Source of the DNA: Sphingobacterium thalpophilum
GTDB taxonomy: Bacteria > Bacteroidota > Bacteroidia > Flavobacteriales > Flavobacteriaceae
DNA: 20,027 nucleotides
Direction: 5' to 3'
NCBI GenBank assembly: GCA_943328865.2
Contig: CALQBR020000002.1
Location: forward strand, 1-20,027
Part shown: positions 15,436 to 20,027 of the stretch, piece after piece
Numbering within the stretch: position 1 is the stretch's first letter
How the letters are laid out: the number at the start of each line of letters is the position of its first letter
Notes under the pieces: generated by a model
What the model was told of the DNA's origin: nothing
The model's input: only the letters and a program-made list of their open reading frames with translations
Database searches by the model: none
Program-made: the position numbers and the translations under genes

Positions 15436-16665
15436 GTGAGTCAGATAAACAAGCTAAAAATACTCAACGATCCAATTTACGGATTTATCACCATACCCAA
15501 TCCCTTTATTTATGATTTAGTGCAGCATCCTTATTTTCAGCGGTTGCGACGTATTTCACAAATGGGACTTTCTTATTTGGTTTATCCAGGAGCACATCAC
15601 ACCCGTTTTCATCATGCTTTAGGTTGTATGCATATTATGCAAAAAGCAATCGAAGTCTTGCGATTTAAAGGAGTTTTGTTTTCTGATGAAGAAGAAAAAG
15701 CCTTGCAAATTGCGATTTTATTGCATGACATTGGTCACGGTCCTTTTTCGCATGCTATGGAGCACAGTATTGTAGAAAATGTGAATCACGAATCCATTTC
15801 GTTGTTGTTTATGGATCAATTAAACAAAGATTTCAACGGACAATTGGATTTGGCAATTCAGATTTTTAAAGGGGAATATCCTCGAAAATTCATGTTGCAA
15901 CTCATCTCCAGTCAATTGGATATGGATCGAATGGATTATCTGAAACGCGATAGTTTTTATTCAGGGGTAGCAGAAGGGAATATCAATTCTGACCGATTGA
16001 TTCAAATGATGACCGTGGTAGATGATAATTTGGTAATTGAGGAAAAAGGTATTTATTCTGTCGAGAAGTTTTTGATGGCTAGACGTTTAATGTATTGGCA
16101 GGTTTATTTTCATAAAACCAGTTTGGTAGCAGAGTTAATTTTAACAAAAATTCTAAAAAGAGCCAAAGAGTTGACTCAAAATGGAATTGTTTTATCTTGT
16201 AGTGAACCGTTATTGTTTTTCATGCAAAATAAAGTAGCGTTAGATACTTTTGAAAACCAAACCTTATCGCAATTTTCACAATTAGATGATTTTGATATTA
16301 TCAGTGCTTTGAAATCATGGCAACATCACGATGATTTCATTTTGAGTAATTTATGCAAAATGATTATCAATAGGGATTTGTTAAAAATAAAAATGAATAG
16401 CGAAAAGTTTACCAAAGAGGAGATTACGAGTTATGTCACTTCATTTGCAAAATTAAATGACCTTTCAGAAGAAGAGGCTCATTATTTTGTATTTAAAGGA
16501 AAAATAAGAAACCAAGCCTACAATAAAGCTGCTGAACCCATTCGGATATTGAGAAAAGACAAGGTAATTCAAGATGTAATAACTGCTTCCGACCAATTGA
16601 ATCTAAAGGCCTTATCAAAGCCAGTTACCAAATACTATATTTGTTTTCCAAAACAACTGGTTTAA
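15436..16665 (+). CDS. HD-domain phosphohydrolase (SAMHD1 / YwfO-like)
   Basis: I choose GTG at 15436, giving 409 residues, because the protein then begins M-S-Q-I-N-K-L-K-I-L-N-D-P-I-Y-G, the usual family N-terminus. The in-frame ATG 51 bp upstream lies inside the promoter and adds an unlikely hydrophobic tail. The metal-binding HD residues are His60 in TRFHHALG, His97-Asp98 in LLHDIGHGPFSH, and Asp164 in LDMDRMDYLKRD, matching His167, His206-Asp207 and Asp311 of SAMHD1. The family includes dNTP triphosphohydrolases, but many bacterial members are uncharacterised, so substrate is open. It follows the peptidase terminator and is separated by 39 bp from lpxD, so it may head or adjoin the lipid A operon. 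Confidence 0.88.
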   Translation: MSQINKLKILNDPIYGFITIPNPFIYDLVQHPYFQRLRRISQMGLSYLVYPGAHHTRFHHALGCMHIMQKAIEVLRFKGVLFSDEEEKALQIAILLHDIGHGPFSHAMEHSIVENVNHESISLLFMDQLNKDFNGQLDLAIQIFKGEYPRKFMLQLISSQLDMDRMDYLKRDSFYSGVAEGNINSDRLIQMMTVVDDNLVIEEKGIYSVEKFLMARRLMYWQVYFHKTSLVAELILTKILKRAKELTQNGIVLSCSEPLLFFMQNKVALDTFENQTLSQFSQLDDFDIISALKSWQHHDDFILSNLCKMIINRDLLKIKMNSEKFTKEEITSYVTSFAKLNDLSEEEAHYFVFKGKIRNQAYNKAAEPIRILRKDKVIQDVITASDQLNLKALSKPVTKYYICFPKQLV

Positions 16666-16691
16666 AATTAATAATTAAAATCTATTTTTTA

Positions 16692-16699
16692 TATTTTTG
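16692..16699 (+). promoter_or_regulatory. Candidate -7 box just before lpxD
   Basis: TATTTTTG matches TAnnTTTG, but no TTG is found 17-23 bp upstream. The start would fall at or within a base or two of the lpxD ATG, implying a nearly leaderless message. Confidence 0.35.
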
Positions 16700-16704
16700 T
16701 CGGG

Positions 16705-17748
16705 ATGAAATTTACAGCAGAACAAATAGCAGGTATTTTGGGAGGCGAAGTTGTTGGTAATCCCAATGCCGAAGTCCATACTTTGTCTAAAATAGAAGAA
16801 GGAAGTGCAGGATCATTAACTTTTTTGGCAAATCCAAAATACAATAATTACATATATACTACCCTGGCTACCATTACCATTGTAAATAATACTTTTGTTC
16901 CAGAAGAAGCTTTAACTACTACAATGATAAAAGTGGAAGATGCTTATTTATCTTTTTCAAAATTATTAGAATTTTACGATCAGGTTAAAAACAACAAAAA
17001 CGGAATAGAACAACCTTCAGTAATTTCTGATAATGTAAAATATGGTGAGAATCTATATTTGGGCAGTTTCAGTTATATTGGTTCGAATGTGGTTCTAGGT
17101 GATAATGTAAAGATTTATCCCAACTGTTTTATTGGCGATAATGTTCTCATTGGAAATAATGTTTCAATTTTTGCAGGTGCTAAAATCTATTCTGAAACTC
17201 AAATAGGTAATAATTGTGCGATTCATTCAGGTGCTATTATAGGTTCTGATGGTTTTGGTTTTGCACCCAATTCCGATGGAACATATAGCAAGATTCCTCA
17301 AATAGGGAATGTGATCATTGAGGACAATGTTGATGTGGGGTCTTGTACTACAATTGATAGGGCCACAATGGGTTCTACAATTATTAGAAAAGGAGTGAAG
17401 CTCGACAACCAAATTCAGATTGCACATAATGTTGAAATTGGAGAAAACACCGTAATTGCAGCACAAGCAGGTGTGGCAGGATCAACCAAAATAGGACAAA
17501 ACTGTATGATTGGCGGTCAAGTAGGGATATCAGGACATTTGACCATTGGTAATAATGTGCGTATCCAAGCACAATCTGGTGTAGGTAGAAATATAAGTGA
17601 CGGAAAAATAATACAAGGCAGTCCTGCTTTTGAATATAATGATTTTAGTAAATCATATGTTCATTTTAAGAATTTGCATAAACTAATGACTGAAATACAA
17701 GAATTAAAAAAACAAATGATAAACATTAAAAGCGTAACAAATGGTTAA
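16705..17748 (+). CDS. lpxD: UDP-3-O-acylglucosamine N-acyltransferase LpxD
   Basis: The 347-residue enzyme adds the second hydroxyacyl chain, from acyl-ACP, to the 2-amino group of UDP-3-O-acylglucosamine in lipid A synthesis. An N-terminal uridine-binding domain (about 1-100) is followed by left-handed beta-helix hexapeptide repeats (about 105-305) of the I-G-x-N-V type. The catalytic His241 lies in [12 protein letters not shown]-terminal helix at about 315-343 helps form the trimer. Its last 8 bases overlap the start of lpxC-fabZ, which couples the two. Confidence 0.97.
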   Translation: MKFTAEQIAGILGGEVVGNPNAEVHTLSKIEEGSAGSLTFLANPKYNNYIYTTLATITIVNNTFVPEEALTTTMIKVEDAYLSFSKLLEFYDQVKNNKNGIEQPSVISDNVKYGENLYLGSFSYIGSNVVLGDNVKIYPNCFIGDNVLIGNNVSIFAGAKIYSETQIGNNCAIHSGAIIGSDGFGFAPNSDGTYSKIPQIGNVIIEDNVDVGSCTTIDRATMGSTIIRKGVKLDNQIQIAHNVEIGENTVIAAQAGVAGSTKIGQNCMIGGQVGISGHLTIGNNVRIQAQSGVGRNISDGKIIQGSPAFEYNDFSKSYVHFKNLHKLMTEIQELKKQMINIKSVTNG

Positions 17749-19129
17749 ACAAAGAACCATCAAATCCGAAATTACTCTTACTGGAGTTGGATTGCACACT
17801 GGACAAGAAGTAAGTATGACTTTTAAACCAGCACCAATTAACAATGGGTACACCTTTATTAGATTGGATTTAGAAGGACAACCAGTTATTGAGGCTGATG
17901 CTAATTATGTTGTTAATACCCAAAGAGGTACCAATTTAGAAAAACTAGGGGTTAAAATTCAAACCTCTGAGCATGTTTTAGCTGCTTTTGTTGGTTGTGA
18001 TGTAGACAATGTCATTATTGAATTAAATGCTTCTGAACCACCGATTATGGATGGTTCTTCAAAATATTTTGTAGAGGCAATAGAAAAAGTTGGTGTTGTT
18101 GAACAAGAGGCTGATAGAAATATTTATATAGTAAAGGAAATTATTACTTTTACCGATGAAGCTACTGGCAGTGAAATTTTGGTTATGCCATCTGATGATT
18201 ATCAAGTTACTACAATGGTTGATTTTGGGACTAAAGTTCTAGGAACCCAAAACGCAACCATGAAAAATATCTCCGATTTTAAAACTGAAATTGCAAATGC
18301 TAGAACATTTAGTTTTCTTCATGAATTAGAATCGCTTTTAGAAAACGGGTTGATTAAAGGAGGTGATTTGAATAATGCCATTGTTTATGTGGATAAAGAA
18401 ATTTCAGAAAATACAATGCAAAACCTTAAAAAGGCTTTTGGAAAAGAGTCTATTTCGGTAACACCAAATGGAATTTTAGACAACCTAACATTGCACTATC
18501 CAAATGAAGCAGCGAGACACAAACTCCTGGATGTAGTTGGAGATTTAGCATTGATTGGAACTAGAATAAGAGGAAAAGTAATTGCCAATAAGCCAGGTCA
18601 TTATGTAAATACACAATTTGCAAAAAAAATGGCTAAAATCATCAAAATGGAACAACGAAATTCTGTTCCAGTTTATGATTTGAATCAAGAACCATTAATG
18701 GATATTCATAAAATTATGAATATTTTACCACACCGTCCACCATTTTTATTTATTGATAGGATTATTGAGATGTCTGATAGCCATGTGGTAGGTTTGAAAA
18801 ATGTAACAATGAATGAAAGTTTCTTTGTTGGCCATTTTCCAGGAGCACCAGTAATGCCGGGTGTTATTATTGTGGAAGCGATGGCGCAAACAGGAGGAAT
18901 TTTAATTCTAAGTTCCGTACCTGATCCAGAGAATTATTTGACTTACTTCATGAAAATTGACAATGTAAAGTTCAAATACAAAGTATTGCCTGGAGATACC
19001 TTAATATTTAAATGTGATTTAATTAGTCCAATCAGAAGGGGTATTTGCCACATGCAAGCCCATGCTTATGCAAACGGAAAATTAGTAGCTGAAGCAGAAT
19101 TGATGGCGCAAATTGCAAAAAAACAATAA
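17741..19129 (+). CDS. lpxC/fabZ: LpxC-FabZ fusion: UDP-3-O-acyl-GlcNAc deacetylase / 3-hydroxyacyl-ACP dehydratase
   Basis: The 462-residue protein joins two enzymes. Residues 1 to about 305 are LpxC, the committed zinc deacetylase of lipid A synthesis: Glu77-His78 in SEHVLAA, His260 and Asp264 in HKLLDVVGD, and catalytic His287 in KPGHYVN. Residues from about 315 are FabZ, with [12 protein letters not shown] at 329-340 and catalytic His365 and Glu379 in [11 protein letters not shown]...VEAMAQTGG, 14 apart as in E. coli FabZ. The two halves use the same 3-hydroxyacyl-ACP pool: FabZ drains it to membrane fatty acids while LpxA and LpxD use it for lipid A. The fusion is known across Bacteroidetes. 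It overlaps lpxD by 8 bp and is followed 11 bp later by lpxA. Confidence 0.97.
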   Translation: MVKQRTIKSEITLTGVGLHTGQEVSMTFKPAPINNGYTFIRLDLEGQPVIEADANYVVNTQRGTNLEKLGVKIQTSEHVLAAFVGCDVDNVIIELNASEPPIMDGSSKYFVEAIEKVGVVEQEADRNIYIVKEIITFTDEATGSEILVMPSDDYQVTTMVDFGTKVLGTQNATMKNISDFKTEIANARTFSFLHELESLLENGLIKGGDLNNAIVYVDKEISENTMQNLKKAFGKESISVTPNGILDNLTLHYPNEAARHKLLDVVGDLALIGTRIRGKVIANKPGHYVNTQFAKKMAKIIKMEQRNSVPVYDLNQEPLMDIHKIMNILPHRPPFLFIDRIIEMSDSHVVGLKNVTMNESFFVGHFPGAPVMPGVIIVEAMAQTGGILILSSVPDPENYLTYFMKIDNVKFKYKVLPGDTLIFKCDLISPIRRGICHMQAHAYANGKLVAEAELMAQIAKKQ

Positions 19130-19140
19130 AAATAAAATTT

Positions 19141-19926
19141 ATGAATCAACCTTTAGCATACGTTCATCCTGGTGCAAAAATTGCCAAAAATGTAGTCATT
19201 GAACCTTTTACTACCATTCATAATAATGTCGTTATTGGAGAAGGTACTTGGATTGGTTCAAATGTTACCATTATGGAGGGCGCTCGAATAGGAAAGAATT
19301 GTAATATTTTCCCAGGGGCTGTTATTTCAGCCATTCCACAAGATTTGAAATTTGGTGGAGAAGATTCTCTTGCAATCATTGGGGATAATACCACTATCAG
19401 AGAATGTGTAACCGTTAATAGAGGTACTATTGCATCAGGACAAACTACCATTGGGAAAAATTGTTTGATTATGGCTACCGCTCATATTGCTCATGATTGT
19501 CATATTGGTAATAACGCTATTATTGTTAACGGTGTTGCTCTTGCGGGTCATGTTGTTGTAGGTAAACATGCTGTTATTGGAGGTTTGGCAGCGATTCATC
19601 AGTTTATTCATATTGGTGATCACGCGATGATTTCCGGTGGATCATTGGTAAGAAAAGACGTTCCGCCATTTACAAAAGCAGCCAAAGAGCCTTTGTCATA
19701 CGTGGGAATCAATTCTGTAGGATTGCGAAGAAGGGGGTTTTCAACTGAAAAAATAACAGAAATTCAAAATATTTACAGAATTCTTTATCAAAAGAATTAC
19801 AATACCACCCAGGCTATAGGAATTATTGAAGCTGAAATGGAAGCTACTCCTGAGCGTGATGAAATTTTAGATTTTATTAGAAACTCTTCTAGAGGAGTAA
19901 TGAAAGGGTATACTGGAAATTACTAA
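19141..19926 (+). CDS. lpxA: UDP-N-acetylglucosamine O-acyltransferase LpxA
   Basis: The 261-residue enzyme catalyses the first step of lipid A synthesis, transferring a 3-hydroxyacyl chain from ACP to the 3-OH of UDP-GlcNAc. Hexapeptide repeats of a left-handed beta-helix fill about 5-180, with catalytic His118 in TAHIAHDC (E. coli His125). The segment SGGSLVRKDVPPF near 168-180 closes the helix, and a helical C-terminal domain follows. Length is normal. It lies 11 bp after lpxC-fabZ and is clearly part of the same transcription unit. Confidence 0.97.
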   Translation: MNQPLAYVHPGAKIAKNVVIEPFTTIHNNVVIGEGTWIGSNVTIMEGARIGKNCNIFPGAVISAIPQDLKFGGEDSLAIIGDNTTIRECVTVNRGTIASGQTTIGKNCLIMATAHIAHDCHIGNNAIIVNGVALAGHVVVGKHAVIGGLAAIHQFIHIGDHAMISGGSLVRKDVPPFTKAAKEPLSYVGINSVGLRRRGFSTEKITEIQNIYRILYQKNYNTTQAIGIIEAEMEATPERDEILDFIRNSSRGVMKGYTGNY

Positions 19927-19998
19927 AAAAATAGAATTTTTGGCAAGAAATGCTAAAAAAGTAACGATTATAAACATAACGAATAAAAAAACATTACA

Positions 19999-20027
19999 AT
20001 GGCATCTACATCAGATATTAAAAACGG
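19999..20027 (+). CDS. efp: Elongation factor P (partial, first 9 codons)
   Basis: ATG at 19999 opens M-A-S-T-S-D-I-K-N-G, the usual N-terminus of Bacteroidetes elongation factor P, and efp commonly follows lpxA in this phylum. EF-P relieves ribosome stalling at proline runs. The gene is cut by the window edge; its position 72 bp after lpxA suits the assignment, but only nine full codons are visible. Confidence 0.75.

Noticed and set aside
15306..15515. A short reading frame across the peptidase terminator and the HD-gene promoter
   Set aside because: It overlaps a terminator, a promoter and the HD-gene start, and its translation resembles no family.
19937..19959. A hairpin between lpxA and efp (9-bp stem with one G-U pair)
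   Set aside because: Most pairs are A-T, there is no T-run after it on the plus strand, and efp is expected to continue the transcript; chance in AT-rich DNA is likely.

Overview
The window looks like chromosomal DNA from a member of the Bacteroidota, most likely a Flavobacterium or close relative. The base composition is AT-rich and genes lack Shine-Dalgarno leaders. Several promoters match the Bacteroidetes pattern TTG-N19..23-TAnnTTTG. It carries a PorX-type regulator (known from the type IX secretion system), an LpxC-FabZ fusion, and secreted proteins whose signal peptides end just before Gln. I see no phage, insertion sequence, CRISPR array or plasmid signature.

Region 1 (1-4669, minus strand) is a tight catabolic operon read leftward. 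Its order is a flavin-reductase-like protein, a two-domain flavin monooxygenase/old-yellow-enzyme fusion of the 2-aminobenzoyl-CoA monooxygenase/reductase (or salicylyl-CoA 5-hydroxylase) type, an aryl-CoA ligase of the benzoate/2-aminobenzoate class, and the first 25 codons of a 4-hydroxybenzoyl-CoA-type thioesterase that runs off the left edge. Together they suggest aerobic CoA-dependent breakdown of an aromatic acid, probably anthranilate from tryptophan: activation to the CoA ester, then hydroxylation and ring reduction, then further steps encoded outside the window.

Region 2 (4670-7111, plus strand) holds a divergent intergenic region and two secreted repeat proteins of unknown function. 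One has 12 WG-type repeats. The other has six exact 18-residue (54-bp) repeats. This is the least explained stretch in the window.

Region 3 (7112-9315) holds acetyl-CoA synthetase (acs) and, on the minus strand, a tRNA-Val(UAC) with its own near-consensus promoter and a strong terminator.

Region 4 (9316-12966, minus strand) runs porX, tsaE, an alanine-dehydrogenase-like gene and a small membrane-anchored protein. The dehydrogenase lacks two residues considered catalytic in characterised enzymes. porX and tsaE are 14 bp apart and probably co-transcribed; the last gene appears to have its own promoter as well.

Region 5 (12967-15378) holds a divergent intergenic region with a clear promoter, then a lipoprotein M13 zinc peptidase followed by a convincing rho-independent terminator.

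Region 6 (15379-20027, plus strand) holds an HD-domain phosphohydrolase, probably starting at GTG, then the lipid A genes lpxD, lpxC-fabZ and lpxA, and the start of efp. The lpx genes overlap or nearly abut, so the first committed steps of lipid A synthesis and the competing fatty-acid dehydratase step are likely made from one message.
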